From: Nostoc sp. NIES-4103
Lineage (GTDB): Bacteria > Cyanobacteriota > Cyanobacteriia > Cyanobacteriales > Nostocaceae
Direction: 5' to 3'
DNA: 64,000 nt
Assembly (NCBI RefSeq): GCF_002368335.1
Contig: NZ_AP018288.1
Coordinates: 5,162,000 to 5,225,999 of the forward strand
The notes under the pieces were generated by a model that saw nothing but the letters and a program-made list of their open reading frames with translations, was not told where the DNA came from and made no database searches. The translations under genes and the position numbers were made by a program. This document shows, in pieces, positions 1-7,742 of the stretch. How positions within the stretch are numbered: the first letter of the stretch is position 1; each line of letters starts with the position of its first letter.

Positions 1-224
1 TCTTCAGAATTTAGGAATAAATTTTTTGGAACTCACAACTCAAATTTTGCAATTATATATGACAAAATCTGATAATGAGGCAAATTTATCTGATATTTAG
101 AAACATGAGAAAAACAAAATCAAAATAGCAGATAAATGAATTTTTGAATAAAAAGGCAAAGCAACATTATTCAAACTCCTAGATTTATTTGTGGAATCTG
201 AAACTTTTAATTAAATTAATAAAC

Positions 225-623
225 ATGTTGCAAGATTCCAATATACGTATTCCTATTGCCATAAGTTTGGGCGCGATCGCAGGCGCTTTAAGCCGCTATT
301 ATCTAACATTATGGTTTGCCCAACGCTTCGGTACTAATTTTCCCTATGGCACTTTTTTTATTAATCTCAGCGGTTGTTTAGCTATGGGATTCTTCGCTAC
401 ATTCGCAGTAGAGAAAGTGTCAATTATTTCTCCAGAAATCCGATTGATGGTAGCCACAGGATTTTTAGGAGCATACACAACTTTCTCCACTTACGGTTTA
501 GATACCATTGGATTAATACGTAGTGGCACTTGGTTATCAGCAATTACTTATTGGGCTGGTAGCGCCATATTGGGGATAATTTGTGTTCAGTTAGGTGTGT
601 TTCTCGCCAAATTTGGGAGATAG
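225..623 (+). CDS. crcB: Fluoride efflux channel CrcB/Fluc
   Basis: Small integral membrane protein (132 aa) with four hydrophobic segments, the size and layout of the CrcB/Fluc family. These act as dimeric channels that export fluoride across the cytoplasmic membrane. Family hallmarks visible are the early GAIAGALSRY segment, the NLSGC stretch in the second helix (usually GTLxVN-like), and GFLGAYTTFSTY in the third helix, which carries the conserved phenylalanines and serine/threonine track. An upstream in-frame TTG at 189 would add 12 residues; I chose the ATG at 225 because the extension is not hydrophobic-family-like and ATG is preferred. I saw no fluoride riboswitch in the 224 bases upstream. 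The gene is followed directly by tandem repeats. Confidence 0.9.
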   Translation: MLQDSNIRIPIAISLGAIAGALSRYYLTLWFAQRFGTNFPYGTFFINLSGCLAMGFFATFAVEKVSIISPEIRLMVATGFLGAYTTFSTYGLDTIGLIRSGTWLSAITYWAGSAILGIICVQLGVFLAKFGR

Positions 624-735
624 AGAGTAGGGGAGCAGGGGAGCAGGGGAGAAAGGGAGCAGGGGGGATGGGGGAGATGGGGAGATGGGGAGATGGGGAG
701 AATAACAACTGACAACTGACAACTGACAACTAACA
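622..735. repeat. Short tandem repeats (heptamer-type STRR)
   Basis: Runs of GGGGAGCA / GGGGAGAT-type units followed by repeated AACTGAC and AACTAAC units fill the gap between crcB and the convergent decarboxylase gene. This is the short tandemly repeated repetitive class typical of heterocystous cyanobacteria. It codes for nothing. Confidence 0.85.
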
Positions 736-736
736 A

Positions 737-2200
737 CTAACAACTAACAACTTTTAAAGTTTTGAGACTGGTATCTGCACAACCACTAATAAAACCGCCC
801 ATTGCTTGAATTTGTTGCAAATATTCTAAAGCTGCTTTGGTAATTACTTCTCCTGGCATTAAAATCGGAATTCCTGGTGGGTAGGGACAAACTATTTCAG
901 CACAAATGCGATCGCTTGCGTATTCCAATGGTAAAGTTTCACTCACAGCAAAAAAAGCTTCGCGGGGAGAAAGCTGAGATTCATAATTTTTCTGAACCTG
1001 CGTAGACAAGCTTTGTTTGCGTAGCAGTGACTTTTTTAGTAAAGCTATTGTCTCAAAACCTTGGACTAATTGCTCAATATCTGCTTGAGTATTGCCCAAA
1101 CTAATAATAAATGTCAGATGTTGCAACGATGAAAATTCAGCAGTAACGCCTAGTTGCTCATCCAAAATATCATCTGCTGCAAATCCAGTTGAACCTAAGC
1201 CAGAAACATTAACAGTTAGTCGCGTTCTGTCCAAAGCTATAAAGCCTGGCGAAAAACCTTCTTTTGGAGGTATCTCTAAAATTGATAATCCAGGAATTTG
1301 ACTAATTCTTGTTCTCGCGTTATCCGCCAGTTCCAAAGTGCGGGACATCAGATATTTTCCATCTACCGCCATTTGTTGACGTGCAGCATCAAGGGAAGCT
1401 AAAAGTAAATAGCTAGGACTAGTAGACTGCACAAGTTGCAAAGCTTTACTTACTCGGTCAATATTGATCCTGTGACCTTGGACATGCAACATTGATGCTT
1501 GTGTCATGGCACCGAGTACCTTATGAATAGATTGCACAGTTAAATCTGCACCTGCGGCTAAAGCTGGTGTGGGTAGTTGAGGATGAAAAGCAAAATGCGG
1601 CCCGTGGGCTTCATCCACAAGTAAAGGAATATTGTATTGATGAGTAATTTTAGCGATCGCCTGTAAATCTCCACAAACACCATAATAGGTTGGGTAAACT
1701 GTCAACACAGCTTTAGCATCTGGATGCTGTTGCAGCGCAGATTCTAAAGCTGTGGGCGTGATACTGTGGGCAATATCTAAAACTGCGTCATATTCAGGAT
1801 TAACGAAAATTGGTATTGCACCAGAGACAATTAAACCAGCGATCGCAGAAGAATGCACATTTCGAGGCAGAATAATTTTATCCCCCTCCCCACAAGTAGC
1901 GAGAATTGCTGCCTCTACTCCACAAGTAGAACCATTCACAAGAAACCATGTTTTTAAAGCGCCAAACGCCTCAGCCGCCAATTCTTGCGCTTCGTAAATA
2001 ACACCTTGGGGAGCAAATAAATTATCTAACCCTGCTAATTCCGTTAAATCAGCACAAAAAACAGCCTTGCCAAGTAAATCAGCCAAAAGATGAGAAATTC
2101 CCTTTCCTCCCTTGTGTCCTGGAGTGTAAAAAGGAGCATGGGGACTTGCCACACAGGCTTTTAAGGCATCTAATAAAGGAGTTTGGTTTTGATTGAGCAT
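737..2200 (-). CDS. PLP-dependent Orn/Lys/Arg decarboxylase family protein
   Basis: 487-aa fold-type I PLP enzyme of the Orn/Lys/Arg decarboxylase class (the shorter, roughly 480-aa bacterial/cyanobacterial form). Visible motifs are the N-terminal FYTPGHKGGKG (about residues 24-34), NGSTCG around 89-94 for phosphate contact, DEAHG at 196-200 where the Asp binds the pyridine nitrogen, and SIHK at 224-227 with Lys227 as the expected Schiff-base lysine. The C-terminal part has the PYPPGIP and PGE motifs of the family. Such proteins decarboxylate lysine, arginine or ornithine to polyamines; the substrate cannot be decided from sequence. It is transcribed convergently to crcB and the last codons run into the tandem repeats. 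Confidence 0.85.
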   Translation of the reverse strand: MLNQNQTPLLDALKACVASPHAPFYTPGHKGGKGISHLLADLLGKAVFCADLTELAGLDNLFAPQGVIYEAQELAAEAFGALKTWFLVNGSTCGVEAAILATCGEGDKIILPRNVHSSAIAGLIVSGAIPIFVNPEYDAVLDIAHSITPTALESALQQHPDAKAVLTVYPTYYGVCGDLQAIAKITHQYNIPLLVDEAHGPHFAFHPQLPTPALAAGADLTVQSIHKVLGAMTQASMLHVQGHRINIDRVSKALQLVQSTSPSYLLLASLDAARQQMAVDGKYLMSRTLELADNARTRISQIPGLSILEIPPKEGFSPGFIALDRTRLTVNVSGLGSTGFAADDILDEQLGVTAEFSSLQHLTFIISLGNTQADIEQLVQGFETIALLKKSLLRKQSLSTQVQKNYESQLSPREAFFAVSETLPLEYASDRICAEIVCPYPPGIPILMPGEVITKAALEYLQQIQAMGGFISGCADTSLKTLKVVSC

Positions 2201-2312
2201 TTTTGAGGAATTGCAAGAAATAAATTATCTTGGTTGAAATTGTTGACTGATAACTGATGACTGTGAACAGTGCGATATCTTTTATTTGGAAGTACCTAAG
2301 TTGTCATTACTT

Positions 2313-2379
2313 ATTCCCCCATCCCCCCATTGGTCGCCAACCCCTCTAGGGGCCCCAAAGCCCCCCATCTCCCCATCAC
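2313..2379. repeat. C-rich tandem repeat with embedded small dispersed repeat
   Basis: CCCCCAT-type tandem units are interrupted by a G/C-rich segment (GCCAACCCCTCTAGGGGCCC and following AAAGCCCCCC). The reverse complement of nearly the same segment interrupts GGGGGAT-type repeats at about 34,720-34,780. That suggests a small dispersed repeat that uses these tandem repeats as a target. Confidence 0.65.
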
Positions 2380-2463
2380 CATAAATTAGCCAATTAGAGA
2401 GATGTCAGTAATTCAGGTTGTCATCTAGGTTGGGAAAGTCGAATAATTTAATTTAGACTGATC

Positions 2464-2685
2464 ATGAATAATCCCACCGCTATTTCCATACCCGAACCAC
2501 AAATACCCAATCCTCAACCAAACCCACTACCAACTCCCGAACCCGTACCAGGGCCAGCCATTCCCCAACCGCTACCGGGGCCTGTACCGGAAACAGTTCC
2601 AACACCAATTCCTCAACCAGTTCCCGGGCCAATTCCCCAACCAGTTCCAAGCCCAATTCCTCAAACAATACCTGAACCTGTTTAA
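2464..2685 (+). CDS. Proline-rich repeat protein, 73 aa
   Basis: Unrecognised small protein made almost wholly of Pro-x repeats: after the first eight residues it is a series of IPQPVPGP / IPNPQP / VPSP-like units with no Cys, Trp, Tyr, Lys or Arg. There is no signal peptide or membrane segment. It would be extended and acidic. It begins with ATG and is followed 45 bases later by ychF on the same strand. Codons vary (CCA, CCC, CCG, CCT) while the amino acid pattern is kept, which argues for a translated ORF rather than plain DNA tandem repeat. Function unknown; a low-complexity artefact remains possible. Confidence 0.5.
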   Translation: MNNPTAISIPEPQIPNPQPNPLPTPEPVPGPAIPQPLPGPVPETVPTPIPQPVPGPIPQPVPSPIPQTIPEPV

Positions 2686-2730
2686 ATTATCTTTGTAGTC
2701 TAATCCAAAATCCCAAATCTAAAATCCAAA

Positions 2731-3822
2731 ATGCTAAGAGCCGGAATTGTCGGACTTCCCAACGTCGGAAAATCTACTTTATTCAATGCCCTAGTCGCTA
2801 ACGCCAAAGCAGAAGCGGCTAACTTTCCATTTTGCACGATTGAACCGAATGTCGGCGTTGTCGCAGTACCGGATGAACGGTTAAACGTGCTTTCAAAAAT
2901 TTCCAGTTCAGCACAAATTATTCCAGCGCGTGTCGAGTTTGTAGATATCGCCGGTTTAGTTAAAGGTGCAAGTCAAGGTGAAGGATTAGGAAATCAATTT
3001 CTGTCCCACATCCGCGAAGTTGATGCAATTGTTCATGTAGTGCGTTGTTTTGAGAATGACGATATTATTCACGTTGCCGGCTCTGTTGATCCAGCGCGAG
3101 ATATCGAAATCATTAATTTAGAGCTAGGTTTAGCAGATTTAGCACAAATTGAACGGCGAATTGATCGCACTCGTAAACAAGCTCGCACCAGCAAAGATGC
3201 ACAATTTGAAGTATCAGTATTAGAAAGATTAACTGCTGCTTTAAATGAAGGAAAATCGGTGCGTCAAGTCAATTTGAATGAAGAAGAAGCAGAGATTATT
3301 AAAGGATTGGGACTGCTTACTAATAAACCCATTATCTATGCTGCCAATGTATCTGAAGATGATTTAGCAACGGGTAATGCATTTGTCGAACAAGTCCGGC
3401 AAATTGCATCACAAGAAAATGCTCAAGTTGTCATAGTTTCTGCCCAAGTTGAAGCAGAATTAGTAGAATTACCCGAAGAAGACAAAGCAGATTTTTTGGC
3501 ATCTTTAGGTGTAGAAGAAGGCGGATTAAAATCTTTGATTCGTGCTACCTATACCCTTTTAGGTTTGCGGACATATTTTACAAGTGGCCCTAAAGAAACC
3601 CGCGCTTGGACTATTCACGCTGGAATGTCTGCACCTCAAGCCGCAGGCGTAATTCACAGTGATTTTGAACGAGGATTTATTCGTGCCGAAACCGTTGCTT
3701 ATAAAGATTTGGTAGCGACTGGTTCATTGAATGCTGCGAAAGAAAAAGGGTTAGTTCGTAGTGAAGGAAAAGAGTATATTGTGCAGGAAGGAGATGTGAT
3801 GTTATTCAGGTTTAACGTTTAG
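2731..3822 (+). CDS. ychF: Redox-regulated ATPase/GTPase YchF (OLA1 family)
   Basis: 363 aa, exactly the usual size of the universally conserved YchF/OLA1 translation-associated P-loop NTPase. The G1/Walker A motif GLPNVGKST is at residues 8-16, switch region FCTIEPNVG follows at about 34-42, and the G3 motif DIAGLVKGAS at about 69-78. The non-canonical G4 region and the C-terminal TGS domain (about 280-363, with the AWTIHAG and GFIRAE segments) are intact. The family binds ribosomes and prefers ATP over GTP. It ends just before a strong AT-rich hairpin shared with the convergent gene. Confidence 0.95.
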   Translation: MLRAGIVGLPNVGKSTLFNALVANAKAEAANFPFCTIEPNVGVVAVPDERLNVLSKISSSAQIIPARVEFVDIAGLVKGASQGEGLGNQFLSHIREVDAIVHVVRCFENDDIIHVAGSVDPARDIEIINLELGLADLAQIERRIDRTRKQARTSKDAQFEVSVLERLTAALNEGKSVRQVNLNEEEAEIIKGLGLLTNKPIIYAANVSEDDLATGNAFVEQVRQIASQENAQVVIVSAQVEAELVELPEEDKADFLASLGVEEGGLKSLIRATYTLLGLRTYFTSGPKETRAWTIHAGMSAPQAAGVIHSDFERGFIRAETVAYKDLVATGSLNAAKEKGLVRSEGKEYIVQEGDVMLFRFNV

Positions 3823-3827
3823 TAAAA

Positions 3828-3883
3828 GATGAAAAATTAAAAATTAAAAATTAAAATGTCTTAATTTTTAATTTTTAATTCAT
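3828..3883. terminator. Bidirectional AT-rich terminator hairpin
   Basis: A long near-perfect inverted repeat, GATGAAAAATTAAAAATT and its complement, lies between the convergent ychF and the following minus-strand gene, overlapping the latter's stop codon. A- and T-rich arms would give a U tract in both directions. Confidence 0.75.
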
Positions 3884-4794
3884 CTCCCACCTAAAATATA
3901 CACATACGCACCAAAATTTTCATCATCCGTACCTACAATTACACCACCTTGATTACCAGGAATCAGTTCTATTCCTTCAATTTTGTGAGATTCAGAGCGG
4001 TAGAGAGGAACAAATTGAGGGTTTTGTTGCCACACTATTTTGTTACCATATAATCCTAAATAACCAGCCACATATACTGCTGATTGAAATGGCCCATCAT
4101 CACCGGGATCATTTGCTGAGCTAATGTATACAATTCCAACAGGGTCTACCTTAATATCTGAAACATGGCGGACATTACCAGATGGAAATGGTACTTTCAG
4201 ATTGGCAGAACCTATCAGCTTGACTTGAGATTTAACTAGGTCAAGCACTCCCCAGTAAACTCTGGCTGGTTGTTCTCCTTCACCTCGATGTGCCCAAATA
4301 GCAACTAATTTACCATCTAGATATTGTAAACCAAATGCTTCAAAATTACTTCCTTGAACGATTCCTGGTAGATTAAATTCACTCAAAACTGAGATAGTCT
4401 GATTTGAACGTTTTAATTTAATGTAATAAGCTTTCCCAGAACTACTTAAAGCTATAAAATTGGAGTTTGTTTTTCCTGGAACAGATGTTATAGCCTCCAA
4501 ATCAATAGGTAGTTCTGTGTTACTTTGCCAACTCAAAGGGAAATATTCAACTTTATTTTTATCTTTAATACTAATGATTGCTAGACGACCTTGGTTTTTC
4601 TTGTTGTCATGGACAATGAGAAAATCTTGAAAACTTTTTTGCTGTTCTAAAAGAGTTATACCACTGATACCAAAAGTGATACCACCACGCACGGGATACC
4701 AATCTTCTGCTCCAGCTTGCTGAGATATAAATAATAATGCCCCCAAGACTACTATATTGATAATTAACTTGAGTAACTGAACTTTATTAGGCAT
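3880..4794 (-). CDS. Secreted or membrane-anchored hypothetical protein, beta-propeller-like
   Basis: 304 aa with a clear export signal: basic start, hydrophobic stretch at about residues 11-28, then QQAGAEDW consistent with signal peptidase cleavage after AGA. The rest alternates short hydrophobic beta strands with glycine/asparagine turns and conserved-looking blocks such as LEAITSVPG, GLQYLDGKL and EGIELIPGN, which resemble esterase-like or SdiA-regulated-type beta-propellers that read out as 'EAI' and 'EGI' metal-site loops. I do not recognise the specific family. It is monocistronic, convergent with ychF, and preceded by about 730 bases without a gene. Confidence 0.7.
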   Translation of the reverse strand: MPNKVQLLKLIINIVVLGALLFISQQAGAEDWYPVRGGITFGISGITLLEQQKSFQDFLIVHDNKKNQGRLAIISIKDKNKVEYFPLSWQSNTELPIDLEAITSVPGKTNSNFIALSSSGKAYYIKLKRSNQTISVLSEFNLPGIVQGSNFEAFGLQYLDGKLVAIWAHRGEGEQPARVYWGVLDLVKSQVKLIGSANLKVPFPSGNVRHVSDIKVDPVGIVYISSANDPGDDGPFQSAVYVAGYLGLYGNKIVWQQNPQFVPLYRSESHKIEGIELIPGNQGGVIVGTDDENFGAYVYILGGR

Positions 4795-4949
4795 ACTAAC
4801 TCAATATAAATGCAGTCGTAAATTAATGTCCGATTTTAACTTACAAAATAGATTTTGAATCAAAAATCGGCTTTAATACCACACCAGTAATATCAAGTTC
4901 GGATAAATAGTTATAATTTCCACAGTCATTGCACCCCACTTTCATCCCC

Positions 4950-5188
4950 TCACAAGTGTAGGTTTTTTACGTGGGTATGAGTCCATACTTGCTTATCAGC
5001 CTTTTGAACCCACTCAAAACTTCATTCTTCAATTGTCCAATTGCTGGAACACTTGAGTCATCGTTTCACAACTCGGTGAAAAATTATGGATTCATACACA
5101 ACCGAGAAAAATGAGATTCATAATCCTACATGTTGACCGCGTAATTATCAGGGTTTTAGGCTTCGTGTAAAAAACCTACACCTGTCAG
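4950..5188. mobile_element. MITE candidate with terminal inverted repeats and 12-bp flanking direct repeats
   Basis: The left end TCACAAGTGTAGGTTTTTTA (4950-4969) and the inverted right end TAAAAAACCTACACCTGTCA (5168-5187) match at about 18 of 20 positions. The 239-bp interior has no ORF. Immediately outside both ends is the same 12-mer ACTTTCATCCCC (4938-4949 and 5189-5200), like a target-site duplication. The size, lack of coding and flanking repeats fit a non-autonomous transposable element; 12 bp is long for a duplication, so recombination between two pre-existing repeats is the alternative. Confidence 0.6.
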
Positions 5189-5200
5189 ACTTTCATCCCC

Positions 5201-5533
5201 CTTTACCAAGGGGGGACAGAGGGGGGTAAGCGTAGCTTTGGTGGGGTTCTTCGCTTTTTATAAGTAATTAAGCGAACTTGATATAAGTTGTGTTAAGCGC
5301 ATATTTTGATATGATTTGTAACCAAAAATATGAGCAAAACCCTATTACACACCATGTTAGGTGACAGTGCGTAATAGCAAAGCAACAACATACCCTTAAT
5401 TCCTAAGCAGATTTAACCAAAAAAATTTTACAATCTGCAACAGTCCGTCTTTAGGTAAAATGAGCTTGAGATTACTATTGAGAATTTTTGTAGTTAAAAT
5501 AAGGTAAAGTTAATTTATGTAGTCCAGGCATTG
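5201..5533. other. Intergenic region upstream of the methyltransferase gene
   Basis: Starts with a C/G-rich palindrome (CCCCCTTTACCAAGGGGGG) typical of cyanobacterial intergenic repeats, then AT-rich sequence. No ORF or RNA gene seen. The promoter of the downstream two-gene unit should lie here. Confidence 0.5.
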
Positions 5534-6349
5534 ATGAATAAAACCAAAGTTAACCTCGGTGTCGTTCAAGAAACGCTACTAATTACCCTTTGGTCTAGAG
5601 CTTTTGAGCTTCAGGCAGCAGACCCAATTATAGTAGACCCCAAATCAGCTGAAATTTTGGCTGCAATTGATTATGATTTTGATAAACTTGCTACTGCAAG
5701 ATCCTCTCAGATAGGAGCTTGTTTGCGAGGAATGATCCTCGATAACTGGGTACACACTTACCTTAAGCAGTATCCCCAAGGTTCTGTTATCGAAATTGGT
5801 GCAGGACTGAATACCCGTTTTGAGCGAGTAGATAACGGTGAGGTGCGCTGGTTTGATTTAGACTTGCCTGATGTCATGGCATTGCGGAAGCAGTTTTTTA
5901 AAGAAACAGAACGGCGTAAGTTAATCACAGCTTCCGCATTAGATATTGATTGGATTGAAAGTGTCAAAACTACTGCGACAAAAGTTAATATGTTTGTTGC
6001 AGAAGGTGTATTGCAATATCTCACTGAACAGCAGGTAAAGCAATTGTTTGCTAATCTTTTGCAATATTTTCCTGGTTCTTGGTTTGCTTTTGATTCTTTA
6101 TCACCGCTAATGGTGAAGAATCAACAGTGGCATGACTCACTTAAATACACCTCGGCAAAATTTGATTGGGGCATTTCCAATATTTACGATATTAAAGAGT
6201 GGGATTCTCGCTACAAAGTTATGGAAGTCTGTAAGTATGCGAACCTACCAGCTAAATATCGTCAACGTTTTTCTCTAATCAATCGTTTACTCATGTTACT
6301 TCCTGCTTTGCATGATTCCCATCGTTTGGCATTAGTTAGATTAGGTTAA
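5534..6349 (+). CDS. SAM-dependent methyltransferase, leucine carboxyl methyltransferase-like (Ppm1/LCM)
   Basis: 271-aa class I methyltransferase. The SAM-binding motif I reads VIEIGAGLNTRF (about residues 80-91), the form found in the LCM/Ppm1/TcmP family, followed by the acidic motif RWFDLDLPDV and FVAEGVLQYL, another family block. Members methylate carboxylates or hydroxyls of small molecules and protein C-termini. The ATG at 5534 was taken instead of the overlapping TTG three bases earlier. The next gene starts 20 bases downstream on the same strand, so both are probably one transcript; together they look like a small biosynthetic pair. The substrate cannot be told. Confidence 0.75.
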   Translation: MNKTKVNLGVVQETLLITLWSRAFELQAADPIIVDPKSAEILAAIDYDFDKLATARSSQIGACLRGMILDNWVHTYLKQYPQGSVIEIGAGLNTRFERVDNGEVRWFDLDLPDVMALRKQFFKETERRKLITASALDIDWIESVKTTATKVNMFVAEGVLQYLTEQQVKQLFANLLQYFPGSWFAFDSLSPLMVKNQQWHDSLKYTSAKFDWGISNIYDIKEWDSRYKVMEVCKYANLPAKYRQRFSLINRLLMLLPALHDSHRLALVRLG

Positions 6350-6369
6350 TACAAGTAATTAAGGGATAT

Positions 6370-7473
6370 ATGAAATTTTTTTTTGGCATTGAACATGAAG
6401 TCGCTTTTCTAAACAAGGAAGGCAAGTTTGCAGATTTTTCTCACACAAAATTTGCTGACTTCCAGCAAATTGTTGAAAGGCTACCCACATACCCCAATGA
6501 TTATCTTCAGTTGCGTGTGGGTGATGCTGGTATTAAAAAAAAGAGGTGGTATATAGAAGGATTTGAAAGGTTTGCTGATTCTGACAAGCCAATTGATTGT
6601 CTACCTAAAGGCATCGAAATTAGAACAACCATACATACTAATATTGAAGCTGCTATTAGCGAATTATCAGAAAGTTTTTGCTTACTATGCGAGGTAGCTG
6701 CTGATTTTGGCTTTTCGCCTGTTTTAACTAGTTTTAATCCTTACAATAAAATCTTTGAACCTCAACCTCCGTTAAATGATTATGAAATTAGACAGCTACA
6801 GGCATATCCTGATGAACAAACTGCCAATATTTATATGGTGACATACGGCCCAGATTTAAACATTTCTGTGGCAGATTTCTCTATTGAGCGTGTCATTGAT
6901 GTTGGGAGAAAGTTAACTTATTACAGTCCATACATCGTTCCTTTCAGTTATAGTTCTCCTTTTTATCAAGGAGATTTATGGGATGGTCTGTCAGTACGAA
7001 CTTATATTAGAACAGGCAAAAGATCAGCAGCTCTGGTTTTTGTTCAGGAACAGAAACAACTGATTAATAGTGTACCTTCATTGACAAAAATAGCACGTAT
7101 TCCTGCTGAAGTAGGTCGTATAGAATTTAAAGCTTTCGATAGTTGTGATGATTTTTCTATCTATGCAGCATTGCTAGCATTGTTAAAAGGTTTGATTATA
7201 GATGAAACTCTTCCAGGTAGAGCAACTATACCCGATGCATATCTGCACCAAATATCAGCTAAAGAAGGCTTTGAAAACGAAGATATTATTGCCAACGCTA
7301 AAAAAGTTTTGCAAGCATCTGAGGTTGCCCTTGGGAATGACCCAGACATTAAATTATTAACACCATTGAAAGTAATGCTAGCAAAGCGAAAAACAAAATC
7401 CCATGAACTAATAGAAGTATTTCAGCGAGTGGGTTCTATAGAAGGAGCATTAAGGCAAACTTACCAAGTTTAA
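6370..7473 (+). CDS. Glutamate-cysteine-ligase (GCS2)-like protein, probable carboxylate-amine ligase
   Basis: 367 aa. The start carries FFGIEHEVAFL, where the Glu-x-Glu pair (residues 8 and 10) fits the metal/substrate motif of the glutamine-synthetase-fold gamma-glutamylcysteine ligases. Further support is GIEIRTTIHTNIEAAI (about 78-93), a DGLSVRTYIRTG block, and GRIEFKAFDSCDD (about 247-259), which resembles the RIEFR-x-FD signature of GCS2/EgtA/YbdK enzymes. It is therefore likely to form an ATP-dependent amide bond to an amino acid. It is translationally close to the upstream methyltransferase. The overall match is remote and some family residues differ, so this is a fold-level call only. 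Confidence 0.55.
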   Translation: MKFFFGIEHEVAFLNKEGKFADFSHTKFADFQQIVERLPTYPNDYLQLRVGDAGIKKKRWYIEGFERFADSDKPIDCLPKGIEIRTTIHTNIEAAISELSESFCLLCEVAADFGFSPVLTSFNPYNKIFEPQPPLNDYEIRQLQAYPDEQTANIYMVTYGPDLNISVADFSIERVIDVGRKLTYYSPYIVPFSYSSPFYQGDLWDGLSVRTYIRTGKRSAALVFVQEQKQLINSVPSLTKIARIPAEVGRIEFKAFDSCDDFSIYAALLALLKGLIIDETLPGRATIPDAYLHQISAKEGFENEDIIANAKKVLQASEVALGNDPDIKLLTPLKVMLAKRKTKSHELIEVFQRVGSIEGALRQTYQV

Positions 7474-7491
7474 AAGTTTAGGACTAGGGAC

Positions 7492-7535
7492 TAGGGGAGC
7501 AGGGGTGCAGGGGTGCAGGGGTGCAGGGGAAATAA
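7492..7535. repeat. Tandem GGGGTGCA repeats
   Basis: Short tandem GCAGGGGT units follow the ligase-like gene. About 30 bases on, at 7565-7595, sits one copy of the AGGATGTCTCTTAAGTCT end sequence also found at 28,734; no matching second end was seen nearby. Confidence 0.7.
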
Positions 7536-7742
7536 AATCTAAAACCTGACTCCCTGATTATTCTTAGAGGATGTCTCTTAAGTCTAATTTAACACTGACC
7601 CTAGCGACTATTAGTCAGCAATTTCTAGCTGTAATCACATATAGGACTTTTATTTGTTTTTTGAAATAGATGTAGGGCGGGCTTTACCTACCCTACATTA
7701 CTCAGCACTTTGCTATGAAAAGGTGTGCGATCGCTCACCATA

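Noticed and set aside
1..224. Fluoride riboswitch upstream of crcB
   Set aside because: I could not find the conserved GGNGAUGG and CUGAUG elements; the region is AT-rich without obvious fold.
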